A stretch of 64,000 nucleotides of DNA from assembly GCA_033239005.1 (NCBI GenBank), contig BSQZ01000021.1, positions 6,607,501 to 6,671,500 of the forward strand, read 5' to 3'. Origin of the DNA: Lamellibrachia satsuma (lineage: Eukaryota; Annelida; Polychaeta; Sabellida; Siboglinidae). The notes below the pieces were generated by a model. The model was not told the origin of the DNA, ran no database searches, and was given only the letters and a program-made list of their open reading frames with translations. The position numbers and the translations under genes were made by a program. Of the stretch, positions 47,001 to 59,200 are shown in pieces. Each line of letters opens with the position of its first letter. The stretch's first letter is position 1.

Positions 47001-48710
47001 ACTGTAAACTTGCAGTTTATGGAAGTTTGGCCCTATGCCATTCAACTGAAGTGATGACAGACCCTGAAATATGAAACAATGCCTTTGTTAGATATGTAAC
47101 ACATGGAAACACCTGGAATTCCTGGCAGATATACATTTACTATTTTGGTATAGTTTAAAAGGGATCAGCACACTGTTAACTCAATGACTAGAAAAGTCAG
47201 ACAGATAACATTTACAAAACGATCTAGACAGATTAGTGAAATGGTGTGAGAAACGGCAGTTGTTGTTCAATTTTGGGAAGTGTAACAGCCTACATATAGG
47301 ACATGGGAACTTGGATATAAACTATAAAATGGGAGATACAGTTCTGGGTACTAATGTAAAAGAAAAGGAATTAGGAGTTTCAATAAGTGCTGATATGAAA
47401 GTTTCAGAGCCGTGTGGTATTGCCGCTTTAAAGGGTAATCAAATTCTTGGGTTGATTAGGAGAAACATAGAACACAAGAAAAAACCTAATTATACCTCTG
47501 TATATAGCAATAGTTAGACCACATTTAGAATACTGTATACAAGTGTGGAGACCATATCGTAAGGATACAGATATGCTTGAACGCATACAGAGGAGAGCAA
47601 CTAAAATTATTCCAGAACTGAGAGACATTAGTTATGAAGAATGCCAAAAAGAATGTGGTTTATCAACCATAGAGACAGAGAGGTTAAGAAGTGATTAAAT
47701 TGAAGTTATTAAGATATTGAATGGGTATGAAAATATTGATAGAAATATGTTTTTCTCACTCAAGAAAGATAGCAGAACTAGAAGTAAAATTAGTAAAGGA
47801 TCAGTGTATATTGGATATCAGGAATTACTCATTCTCACATGTCTCAAGAGGGCGGGTTACATGCAGATAAACATTGTTGGACTCTCGATAAGCCAATGGC
47901 TTCGTTGTCCACTTGCCATCTGGGCCTTTGGCTTGGATGGCAAATCTTTTTAAATGACAGATTATGTTATGCACACTAATCTAATAAGACCTGCCTAAAA
48001 CATGCTCACTAAGCAAGAGACAAGACAGAAAGACATACTGCTTCCAGGTGGGTTTCGGCCTGTTCAACAGCTGCATGTCCAGCAAAGACATTCTGCACTT
48101 TGGTATCTTCAAGCCCTAGTACTTCCCTCTCGAACCTCTTCATCAACCTGAACTGGTCCTTCTTGGTGATGCCCTCTAGGTAGCTTGGCAAAAACTGCTG
48201 TTGTCGTTCTCCATGCTCCTGTTGTAGTGCGCAGCGCGTGCGTGGTGTCAGTGTCGGCACGGCCAAGTCAGACACTTGCACCTCCTCCACTAAGATGCCA
48301 TCATCCATCCACTGGTATGGACCTATGTCACCTTCGGTATGAGTCTGTGGATGGCCCACTTTAACAGGTGCCTCCGATACAGCATCACGCTTGACAGGAG
48401 GCGGCTGTGGTACCCTCAGAGGCGTGTCAACACTGAACTCTTTCAGGATTCCCTTCATTTGGTCCTGTGTCATTGTCACCAATTGATCCCGATGACGACC
48501 TTCTGCCTGCACCAGATGGGAGACTGGTGGCAGCTTCCTTGGCTGAGAACTCTTCCATCGTCCTGTGTGGATAGCTTTCACAGTGTCTGGCTTGTAGAGA
48601 TTAGACTCATTCAGATGGCCCCCACTGAAGGCGTGGATGTCTTGTCGCTGCAATGCCAACACACTGTCAAGCAGCTGGTGAAGACTTCGAGCAGATTTGC
48701 CGTCTCCCAT
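38086..48710 (-). CDS. C6orf118-like coiled-coil protein (TSNAXIP1-N-type domain)
   Basis: Seven minus-strand exons join with matching phases: 48710-48039, 47063-46938, 43155-42971, 41029-40977, 40526-40339, 39747-39632 and 38179-38086. They encode 477 aa, close to human C6orf118 (about 470). Exon 1 encodes the N-terminal 224 aa with SYLEGITKKDQFRLMKRFER. Exon 2 has GPNFHKLQVYSDTFDCLIKT and GYLLQTIK, the most characteristic block. Exons 3-6 are Glu/Lys/Leu-rich and predict coiled coil (VVKRLEKEARNLLEEN, LRKEVEEEIKLASK, VGEMEKKLTDTIES). The C-terminus is acidic (VSDEVEDEESKWSWYIS). The function is not established; the family is recalled, not searched. A six-codon upstream ORF ends just before the ATG. 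Introns hold three retrotransposons and two minisatellites. Confidence 0.75.
38466..38600. repeat. 18-bp GTTAGTTGAGCCAC minisatellite
   Basis: GGGTTAGTTGAGCCACTG or CAG units occur about eight times. A lone relative is seen at 39177-39192. It lies in the last intron of the C6orf118-like gene. Confidence 0.93.
41185..42160 (-). mobile_element. LINE reverse transcriptase fragment
   Basis: On the minus strand, FGSSQGDSLSSVL lies near 42000-42040 and LDWEYADDVDFADEE near 41865-41910, the palm motifs of a non-LTR reverse transcriptase. TELTNWNLFVNKAKTD follows near 41790-41840. At 41594 the same strand gives LVYNTMVIPVMQYNYVVCTN. Frameshifts separate the pieces. It sits in sense orientation in a C6orf118-like intron (41030-42970). 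Confidence 0.8.
42520..42775. repeat. About 28-bp minisatellite with splice-donor-like core
   Basis: GAGTTACCTGATCTAACACA plus CACTTCGC units occur about nine times with variation. On the minus strand, the sense of the host gene, most units contain CAGGTAACT, which looks like a 5' splice site. It lies about 200 bp downstream of the exon ending at 42971. Confidence 0.9.
43446..46730 (+). mobile_element. Near-complete endonuclease-reverse transcriptase LINE (RTE-like, clade uncertain)
   Basis: The element is bounded by the direct repeat TATGACACTT at 43436-43445 and 46731-46740. The endonuclease starts with NIGCWNVRTLYSIGKSAQL (43810-43865) and continues with VMGISECRWMG and LMGDLNAKVG. Reverse transcriptase blocks follow: RKMKNGKAGDKDEI, EQAGFRSGRGTVEQIFILRN, TFVDFEKAFDSVHR, GVKQGDVMSG and LDFADDIALMSS. 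The C-terminus has VLLYGSEKWK and RRWKWVGHILRMEK. The copy is dead: a frameshift in an A run near 43890 and in-frame stops near 44038, 44402, 44630, 44778, 45858, 46010, 46383 and 46608. The 3' end is GAAGAGGATAGG. It lies antisense in the second intron of the C6orf118-like gene. Confidence 0.9.
47190..47955 (+). mobile_element. CR1-like LINE, 5'-truncated 3' fragment
   Basis: It matches the copy at 52890-53750 from LQNDLDRLVKW onwards: LLFNFGKCNSLHIGHGN, IAALKGNQILGLIRRNI and ENIDRNMFFSLKKDSRTR. It has frameshifts near 47490 and 47560, a stop near 47696 and a deletion near 47840. It ends with the CCACTTGCCATCTGG block. It lies in the first coding intron of the C6orf118-like gene, antisense. 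Confidence 0.92.
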
Positions 48711-48737
48711 TACTCTACATCCATCTCTTCAACATGT
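48711..48737 (-). other. 5' UTR part and upstream ORF of the C6orf118-like gene
   Basis: A splice acceptor (TTTTATTCCAG) precedes 48737 on the minus strand, so at least one noncoding exon lies further upstream. The 27 bases before the start codon contain an upstream ATG. It opens a six-codon ORF that ends four bases before the main ATG. Confidence 0.5.
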
Positions 48738-50227
48738 CTGGAATAAAATAAAACTTACGTTTGAAATAATTTATCACAATTGTTTTTTGGGTGGAATTAA
48801 GGAAAGCTTATTACGAGCTGCCATGACTCCTCCACTAATATATGACTGATGCCTGGATAACAAGGTTAATATTAGTAGTGCAAATTATTTATTTAAATTT
48901 CAAATAATTATAAAGGGCTATATTACCTATAACATATATAATACCTGTACCACAGGCACAACTGCAACTTAGCCTGACCAGCTGACATTATACCAGAAAC
49001 ATTCATTTATGGGTGAGTTCTTATTGGTTATGCGAAGCACTTACAAAGGTTCACGTAATTAATGTTTCCTTCAGCATGTCGTTCGTCATGAATCACGGAG
49101 TACACACAACTCACAAGTTCCATGTTAAAAAAATATTTTAAAAAAACTTAGCGACTTCGGTTGATTTTGACATTTTTAACCACAAAAAAGGAGAGGAAAC
49201 AACTTATAAAAGTTCCATGCATCTTAACAAACTATGACTCAAAATATATTATTTATTGCACAAATGAAACATACAAAAGCACGATGTCATACATTATTTA
49301 TTCGTCCACGACCAAGTAGATTCGGTTTGTTTATCTCGTCGCTAGACTGCGTTTACCCACACGCCACTGCGCGTCTTATAGTTTGTCAATAATCCGTGTG
49401 ATGGCGAACGAATTTTATATTAATTCACTTCATATAACACAACTATGCACATTCCCTAGTTTAGTTTACATAGCTCATTTCTATAATGTTCATCCTAGTT
49501 TATGCTGGAAACTAATCGAGGCTAACTTGAAACTAACCTACAATGGGAGCATAACTGCCTTACATTTAATTTACCTAACCTTACCTTACCTGATACCTTA
49601 ATTGTGACGATTCTGATCTCAGGATCCAGATGATTCCTCCATGATCAGAATATTTTTATATCATAATTTCCGGTTCCAGTAGTTATTGTTAACGGAGATT
49701 CATAGTCGTATATCATTGCCTGGGTAGACCAGAATTTGTCTAGTCTATTTGTTTATAGTATATTAATCACGATTAATAATTAATAAAAGTATATTATATA
49801 ATCAAATAAAGCATATACCATGCCTATTCACCTCAAGAAATGTAAAAAGTATCACAATAACAATTAATTTCATTGATAAAAGTACAAATTAACATGACGT
49901 GTACAAACCCATTTAATACAACTTCAAATGTAATCTACCAATATAATCCTTCGTAAGAATACTGCTTGTAATATAATTTAGCAACATTCTCCTTCGTATG
50001 AAAGTAGTGGATAAATAAATGTTCTGAGTACCCTCACCAAAAATCAAGTATTCAAACAGTTCAGTTTCAGTGCGGTGTCGAGCTAAGCGCGTTGCATTTG
50101 ATCGGTATAACAGGTAAATACGAATAGTACGATTTACGGTGAATATTTTGCTGTTTAAAAAAAGCGCAAAATTTGACGAAGTAGTGCAAAAGGGAAACTT
50201 AGCAGTTGTTCTTTGTGTATTTAAACA
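48738..50227. promoter_or_regulatory. Shared head-to-head upstream region of C6orf118-like and NUP37
   Basis: These 1.5 kb separate two divergent genes. TTTCCGGTTCC (about 49667, ETS-like) and a GC-richer patch near 50070-50095 are the only regulatory hints. I see no TATA box, repeat array or other gene. Confidence 0.35.
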
Positions 50228-53200
50228 ATGCCGGAAGGTAGCACAAAAACATCTCCATACACCATTGATGCCCCAGATACTGTGCATTTGGTGGAATTTG
50301 CTCCGTTTGAATGGTCAAGCCAACTTTTGGCTATTGGCACAGGTGGCATCGCAACTCGTGTGACAATTGGCACTTGTCGATTCCAGGTAACAGGCTGGAT
50401 AACATGTAAAACAGGTTAATTCGAGTGATAATTATATCATTTACAAACTGAAAATGTTTTCTTAGTAAAAACCGTGAGCCATACAAATAAATAGTAAGAT
50501 TCAATAAAATAATGACATAGGCCTACATACACCATTTTATTAATGTTATGAATATGGTTTTCCAAATAAATAAATGATAAACAACCGTGGTCCGTGATCG
50601 ATTTGTTATGGCACTTATGGGGAAGTTTTGTTGGGAGGGCAGATATGTACATGAAGGATGGGCTTCATTTAAGTGGAAAGGGGGCGGCAGTATTCGCGGA
50701 CAAACTTTCAGCAGCAGTAGATAGCGACTTGGGTACAATGACAAATATTTTTGGAAGTAAACATTCTTTAAACTAGAAGTGCAGGGGGTTACCTAGAGGT
50801 GTCTCAAGCAGAACAAGAGGCCACTAGCACAGATAAACCAATATCAAATCATCCGAAAAACATCTCTGAAAAAGGTTATAGATGCGTATGTTTAAATGCA
50901 AGGAGCATAGTAAATAAGAAAAATGAATTAAACATTATGGTAGAAGATATTGACCCTCACATAATTGGTATAACTGAATCATGGGCCAACATAGATATAA
51001 CAGATGTTGAATTAGGACTGACAGGATACGTAATGTTTAGGAAAGATCGAATAGGAAGAAGGGGCGGGGGAGTTATTTTATATGTTAAAGAATCTATTCA
51101 GGCTTATGAAATAAAACTAGAAAGGGAAGCAGATTGCGATGAAGCTGTTTGGTGCAAAATTGTTTCAGGAAATTCAAAATTAACTATTGGATTAGTTTAC
51201 CGAAGTCCAAACATAAACGAAGAGGACAACACAAAAATAAAAAACGCTATAAAGGAAGTTAGTAAAGGGGAATGTATCATAATGGGAGATTTTAACCATG
51301 GACACATACAATGGAATTCTCTAGAGAGCACAGGGATTGAGGATCAACAATTTCTATGTTTAATCCAGGATAGCTTTCTTACTCAGCACTTACTAGAACC
51401 AACCAGGGGACAAAAATGTATTAGATATAGTTTTGTGATCACAAAAAGAATTAGTGGACAATGTAAAAATATTTGAACCATTGGGTAATAGTGACCATAA
51501 TCAAATACATTTTGACATCAATGTAAAATCAGAAAGTAAAAATAAGAAAACGTACAAGAGAAACTTCCACAAAGGTAACTACAAAGATATGAGAAAATAC
51601 TTAGCACAGCTAGATTGGAATAACATGCTGATGAATAAGACCGCAATTGAATGTTGGAATATTCTAAAATATGAAATTGAGAGTATCATCGATAAATTTG
51701 TTCCCTTCCAAAAACAAGGAAAACGGTGTAGAAAGAAACACTTGTCAAAAGAGGCTATTAGAAAAATAATGCTAAAACAAACTATGTGGAGGGTTTATAG
51801 GCGTACCAGAAAGGAAGAAGACTATGCAAAATACAAAGAGGCACTTAATGCAGCTACAACTGAAATCAGACAATCTAAAAGAAGCTATGAGCAAAAACTG
51901 GCATGTAACATAAAAAATGACAGCAAGAGTTTTTATGCATATGTCAGGAGTAAACAAAACGTACAAGACAAGGTTGGACCTCTAGAAGACAGTGCTGGAA
52001 ATATAATATCACGGGTTTTTAATGGCGGAAGACCTAAATGGTTACTTCAGTTCAGTGTTTACCAAAGAAGATATTAGTTCATTACCAGTTGCTGATGCTA
52101 AATTTCAGGGGGCTAAATCTTAATATTTAGGACCGTTAGTTGTAACTCCAGAATTGGTAGCTAAGAAAATAAAGGCAATGAAGGATAACAAATCACCGGG
52201 AGTGGATGGGATTCCTCCAAAATTACTAATGGAAACAGTAGATCAAATCAGTATGCCACTTGCAGGAGTATTCAACTTGTCATTAAAAGAGGGAGTTGTT
52301 CCATTTGAATGGAAAGAAGCAAACATCATACCATTATTTAAAAAGGGTTCGAGAAATAAGTCAGAGAATTACAGACCAGTGAGTTTAACGTCAGTGATTT
52401 GTAAATTATTAGAAAGGTTAATTAAAGACCATATGGTAGACTTCCTCGTTAAGCATAAATTATTAAATTCATCTCAACATGGATTCCTTAAAGCGAGGTC
52501 ATGCTTAACAATTATGTTATGTTTTTTGGAAGAAATCACTAAATGGATAGACGTGGGATCGCCATTAGATATTATCTACTTAGATTTTCAGAAAGCTTTT
52601 GACAAAGTGCCACATCAAAGATTGCTACTTAAATTAAAAGCCCATGGTATCGGGGATAGCATAACTGACTGGATAGAACAATGGCTGACTGACAGAAGAC
52701 AACGAGTTGTAGTAGATGGAGAAGTTTCAAATTGGAAATCGGTTTTGAGTGGGGTACCTCAAGGATCAGTATTAGGACCTATATTATTCTTAATTTATAT
52801 CAATGACTTGGACGACAGTATAACAAGTAACGTACTGAAATTTGCGGATGACACAAAACTGTTTAGAAAGGTTAATACTGATGGTGATAAACAACATTTA
52901 CAAAACGATCTAGACAGATTAGTGAAATGGTCTGAGAAATGGCAGATGCTGTTCAATTTTGGGAAATGTAAATGCCTACATACAGGACATGGGAACTTGA
53001 ATGTAAACTATAAAATGGGAGATACTGTTCTGGGTACTACTGTAAAAGAAAAGGACTTAGGAGTTACAATAAGCGCTGATATGAAAGTTTCAGAGCAGTG
53101 TGGTATTGCAGCTTCAAAGGGTAATCAAATTCTTGGATTGATTAGAAGAAACATAACATACAAGGGAAAAAAGTTAATTATACCTCTTTATAAAGCAATA

Positions 53201-56200
53201 GTTAGACCTCATTTAGAATACTGTATACAAGCATGGAAACCATATCGTAAGAAGGATATAGATACGCTTGAACGCATACAAAGGAGAGCAACTAAAATGA
53301 TTCCAGAACTTGGAGACCTTAGTTATGAAGAACGCCTGAAAGAATGTGGTTTAACAACTCTAGAGACAAGGAGGTTAAGAGGAGATCAGATTGAAGTTTT
53401 TAAGATATTGAATGGGTATGAAAATATTGATAGAAATATGTTTTTCTCACTCAAGAAGGATAGCAGAACTAGAGGACATGAGGTAAAATTAGTAAAGGAT
53501 CAATGTAGATTGGACATCAGGAAGCACTCGTTCTCACAGAGGACAATAAATGAATGGAACAAATTGTCTACAGATTGTGTAACTGCTAGCAGCGTGAATA
53601 TGTTTAAAAACAAGGTTGACACATATCAGGAGGGCGGGTTATAAGTAGGTGAACATTGTTGAACTCTCGATAAGCCAATGGCTTCCTTGTCCACTTGCCA
53701 TCTGGGCCTTTGGCTTGGATGGCAAATCTTGTTAAATCTTGTTAAATCACTTATGCAACAATTGAATTATTGACATAAGCTCATGAAAATGAGCTCATGT
53801 TGATAATTCATGCCACAAATAAAGTTGTCAAATATTAAATTTATTGTGTCAAATAATTATGTATTCAGTTTTCAGAGAAAATTGTAAATGTTATCAAACT
53901 CCACAAAATAGGCCTGCACTGGCTACAGTAACATCGGATACAATGTCATGACATACATGTTTTTGTGAAATGTCATCCCTACCATATCGGTTGCAAAGTA
54001 TATGCTCAAGAATAACTTTTGTTAACCATTTATACAAATTTATAAAATATATATATTGAAGTATTTAGTTAGGCCTTAATTAAGGTATGCACACTATTAG
54101 TACAATCTCATTACTTACTATTTCATTAACATTTTTAATGTGTTTCTTTGTCTCTGTGTCAGGAGGAATCATCTGAAGTAAGCGGTGTGGAGTTTGAAGA
54201 TGTTCAGAGTTATCAGCATGCAAGCCTGATCACTGCACTGGCTTGGAGTCCAGAAACCTCAATCAGCATTATGCCTAAAGTCATCAAGTGGGTGTTTGGC
54301 ATACATGAAAATAGTGTTACTTGAGAGTGGATATTACTGACAGCTTTGTAAAAAAAATTAACAAGCATGCACCTGTATCAGCACTATTTAAATCTCTGCC
54401 AATAAATAATATGCTTTAAGCACTGACATTTGCAGTATTCAGAAAGGTTACTAATGTTACAGATAAACAAAGTTTACAGGATGATCTAAATAAATTAGTT
54501 AAATGGTCAGAAAAATGGCAAATGTTATTCAATTTTGGGAAATGTAAATGTATACACATGGAAACATGGATGAAGAATATAAAATGGGGGATGCTGTACT
54601 AGGTAGAACCACACATGAAAAGGACTTAGGAGTAACATTTAGTGCTGACATGAAAGTTTCAGAGCAATGTCGGATTGCTGCTTCGAAAGGAAATCAAGTT
54701 CTAGGGCTAATTAGGAGAACTATCACATTTAAGGAGAAACAGCCAATTATACCCCTGTACAAAGCAATAGTTAGTCCACATTTGGAATATTGTATTCAAG
54801 CATGGAGGCTGTATTGTAAAAAGGACATAGACAAGCTAGAAAGAATACAACAAAGAGAATGATTCCAGAATTGAGAGACCTTAGTTACGAAAGCCACTTA
54901 TTACAATGTGGTTTGACAACACTAGAGACAAGGAGACTAAGAGGAGACCAAATAGAAGTGTTTAAAATAGTGAATGGTTATGAGGATGTTGATAGGAATA
55001 TGGTCTTCAAACTTAAAGAAGGCAGTAGAACCAGAGGACACAAAGCAACATTAGTTAAGGAGCAGTGTAGGTTGGACATGAGAAAGTACTCTTTCTCACA
55101 GAGGGTGATAAATGAATGGAACAAACTGCCAAATGATTGTGTTAATGCTAGTAGTGTGAATGTGTTTAAAAATAGAATTGACAAATATCTGATAGGGGCG
55201 GGCTACACATAGATATGAAAATTGTTGGACTCTCGATAAGCCATTGGCTTCCTTGTCTACTTGCCATCTGGAACTTGTTGTTTGGGATAGCAATCTTGTT
55301 AAATCTTCTATAACGTGTTTTTCTCTGCAATAACACTGTGTGTGCATGCGTGCATGTGTTGTGGCGAGTGTAACAGCATTATGTGTATACAACATTAGAC
55401 ACCTATAACAGCAATTTAGAAACATATACCCATTTTTTTGTGTACATGTTATAACTGTGATTATGTCTGTAATAATACTGTGTGTGTTTAGAATATTTCT
55501 GTGCATGTGCAAGTAATATTTCAATTATCAATTTAAAAAAGTAATATTACAATTCTGAATTGAAACAGCTCATTTTTATTTTGGTACATTTAGTAATCAT
55601 TTACCTATATTTGATTAAAATTGTTTGTTTATTTGCAGGTTCTGTACGGCAGGCGCCGACCACAAGATTATGCTCTTTTCTTCCGATCTCAAGTCTGATA
55701 TGAGCATGGAGGTAAACAATACACGTGTTTGTTTGTGATTATTGTAGATATTGTGAATCTTCTTATATGTAAACTGCATTGTTTTATGTCATAGCATTCA
55801 TTTAACAAGGCATTTGGGCTAAATAGACATACATCTGTACAGTATTTGGCAATGCATTGCATTCTGTTGTTGGGTAAATATTCCAACCCAGCATTTTATT
55901 ATACACTGCATGTTACATATCACATATTTTGTGGAATTAGCATTCTCAACTAAAATGTTCTCATAAATGTTACATATGATTTTAATTAATTTACTGATTA
56001 TAGCATATACATTCATAGTCAATATATGTTGGTTAGGTTCTGTGTACTGTAGGTGCTGTCTGAGGTTGTTGTTAGTACTACACTCTGGGTGATGTGTGTA
56101 CTGTAGGTGCTGTCTGAGGTTGTTGTTAGTACTACACTCTGGGTGATGTGTGACGTGTACTGTAGGTGCTGCCTGAGGTTGTTGTTAGCACTACACTCTG

Positions 56201-59200
56201 GGTGATGTGTGTACTGTAGGTGCTGTCTGAGGTTGCTGTTAGCACTACACTCTGGGTGATGTGTGTACTGTAGGTGCTGTCTGAGGTTGTTGTTAGTACT
56301 ACACTCTGGGTGATGTGTGTACTGTAGGTGCTGTCTGAGGTTGTTGTTAGTACTACACTCTGGGTGATGTGTGTACTGTAGGTGCTGCCTGAGGTTGTTG
56401 TTAGCACTACACTCTGGGTGATATGTGTACTGTAGGTGCTGCCTGAGGTTGTTAGCGCTACACTCTGGGTGATGTGTGTACTGTAGGTGCTGTCTGAGGT
56501 TGTTGTTAGCACTACACTCTGGGTGATGTGTGTACTGTACGTGCTGTCTGAGGTTGTTGTTAGCACTACACTCTGGGTGATGTGTGTACTGTACGTGCTG
56601 TCTGAGGTTGTTGTTAGCACTACACTCTGGGTGATGTGTGTACTGTAGGTGCTGTCTGAGGTTGCTGTTAGCACTACACTCTGGGTGATGTGTGTACTGT
56701 AGGTGATGTCTGACGTTGTTGTTAGCACTACACTCTGGGTGATGTGTGTACTGTAGGTGCTGTCTGAGGTTGCTGTTAGCACTACACTCTGGGTGATGTG
56801 TGTACTGTAGGTGCTGTCTGAGGTTGCTGTTAGCACTACACTCTGGGTGATGTGTGTACTGTAGGTGCTGTCTGAGGTTGCTGTTAGCACTACACTCTGG
56901 GTGATGTGTGTACTGTAGGTGCTGTCTGAGGTTGCTGTTAGCACTACACTCTGGGTGATGTGTGTACTGTAGGTGCTGTCTGAGGTTGCTGTTAGCACTA
57001 CACTCTGGGTGATGTGTGTACTGTAGGTGCTGTCTGAGGTTGCTGTTAGCACTGCACTCTGGGTGATGTGTGTACTGTAGGTGATGTCTGAGGTTGCTGT
57101 TAGTACTGCACTCTGGGTGATGTGTGTACTGTAGGTACTGTCTGAGGTTGTTGTTAGTACTACACTCTGGGTGATGTGATGCTCAGAGATGTGTCTTAAT
57201 ATCTGGTTGCGCTGGTTTGTGATGTGTGATTTCTGTGATTGTTTTCCCAGTGATTCTTCATATTTTGTGATGTTTTCCCTGTGTGTTGCAGCGATATGTA
57301 TGTATACACGAGTTTCAAAAATAAAATGATATTCTTCTCTGCATAACATGTGATGAATTGTTTTCTGTGCACAGCTAATGTGTGGTCATTCCTTCCATAC
57401 CTTAGGGTGCATTTAAGGCTTCCACAAGAGGGTGTAGTGTTCTTACATGGCCTACCCAGACAGCACTAGTGCATGCTCCTGACATACTATATGTAGACCG
57501 CGTATAATACTAATGCATATACAGTGTAGTGCTAGGCCCCTCACACAGAGAAAGGGAGATGTCATACTACTGTAGCAAAGTTTATATCTAATAAATCATG
57601 TATATTGATCAGCATCGTATTAATCATATACAAAGCACACAGCACAACAGAGGGCACTACTGCTGGCAGTTTGCAACCTGTCTGGGGATGGTGTCACATG
57701 TCAGGATGCATGCTCTTTTGCCAGTGTTTTTCTCAACGTTTACTTTGGGCGACCCTGTCTCCTTCTACCGCCTGCTGGGGCTGTCTTGGGTAGTGCGCCA
57801 GGAGACGGATGGTACACTTGTCCTAGCCATATCACTCTCTTTTCGTATGTTACCAGTGATGCTATTTTGTTTTGCGGCAGAGTTTGGTGATTGTATTAGG
57901 CCAAAGGACCCCTAGAATCTTCAGACTAATGCTGTGTTATATTATGTTGTGTGGTGTCATGTTATGATGCAACATGTCCTGGTGCTGCAGGTTCTGGGAG
58001 AACACAGAGACTATGTGAACGAGGTGTGTTTCCATCCGGACAAAGGTGACCTCATTGCCAGTGTCAGTGATGACCACACGTGTTGTGTGTGGTCCCTGGA
58101 AGGCAGCCAAGTGGCATGCTTTCCCCTTGGAGCCCCGGGGATGGCTGTCTCCTGGCATGTGGAAGAACCAGCAAAGGTAGTCCCCATGCATGTGTTTGAC
58201 AGATTTTGTACTATCTGTCAGTCACATTTAAAAAATACATGCACTCTGCATTCTCGCTGTTTCTTATCTGAGTGTGTGTATCTTACTACCATGTTGTCTC
58301 TTGTACCATTATACATGTATCTTACTGATTGCATCATATCGTGTGATTCCTCTTATCTACACCAGTCTAATGTCTATGTATCTCACTTATTGTATTGCAC
58401 TCTCAAGTGACTACACCCATCTCTAACTATATTCATTCTATGGATATGCTAAGTTGTCCACTTTGTCAATAAAGCAGATATAATTACCCAGTAATTATTT
58501 CACAGCCTTTGGCTTTGTGTACCTGTTCCAACTACTGCCATCTAATCTTTGTGTAGATCATGGTGGCTGAAAAGAAAGGCATCATTCGGTTCTACAATGT
58601 CCAGTCGCAACAACCAATCATGTCTCTCGATTGTGGTCACATGCCTCTGATGTCAGCTGACTGGTGCCATGGAAACCCTCTCCAGGTGGCAGCAGTTGCA
58701 AGCACAGATTGGTTCGTGTTCGACACATCAAGGTCTAGGTCAGTAACAGTCGTAATGTTTAATGATGATCTTATAATTGTATTGTTATCTAATATGGTAA
58801 TGTGTATCATGTGTCAAGCTGGTTGCTGTGGATGTCTGTAATAAATATATATTTTTTTCAGTCAACCAATAGAAAACAAACAAGCACATCCATCAACATG
58901 CCAGCTGATTCGTTGGTGCAAGTCACATGATCATCTGCTGGCAACAAAGGGCGGCAATTGTTCGCAGCTGAAAGTTTTCAACATCAGATCAAACCAGGTA
59001 CTTAGGTTGACGGTATATCTAGGCATCTAGCCAGGTACTGGGGTGAAGGTAGATCTAGTCAGGTACTAGGGTGAGGGCAGATCTAATTAGGTACTAGGAT
59101 GAGGGTAGATCTAATTAGGTACTAGGATGAGGGTAGATCTAGTCAGGTACTGGGATAAGGTTACATAGTCAGATACTCAGGTGTGGGTAGATCTAACCAG

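Noticed and set aside
48339..48746. 135-codon ORF on the plus strand
   Set aside because: It is the shadow of the first C6orf118-like exon on the minus strand.
56132..57349. 405-codon Ser/Thr-rich repeat ORF on the minus strand
   Set aside because: It is read-through of the 54-bp minisatellite in NUP37 intron 3.
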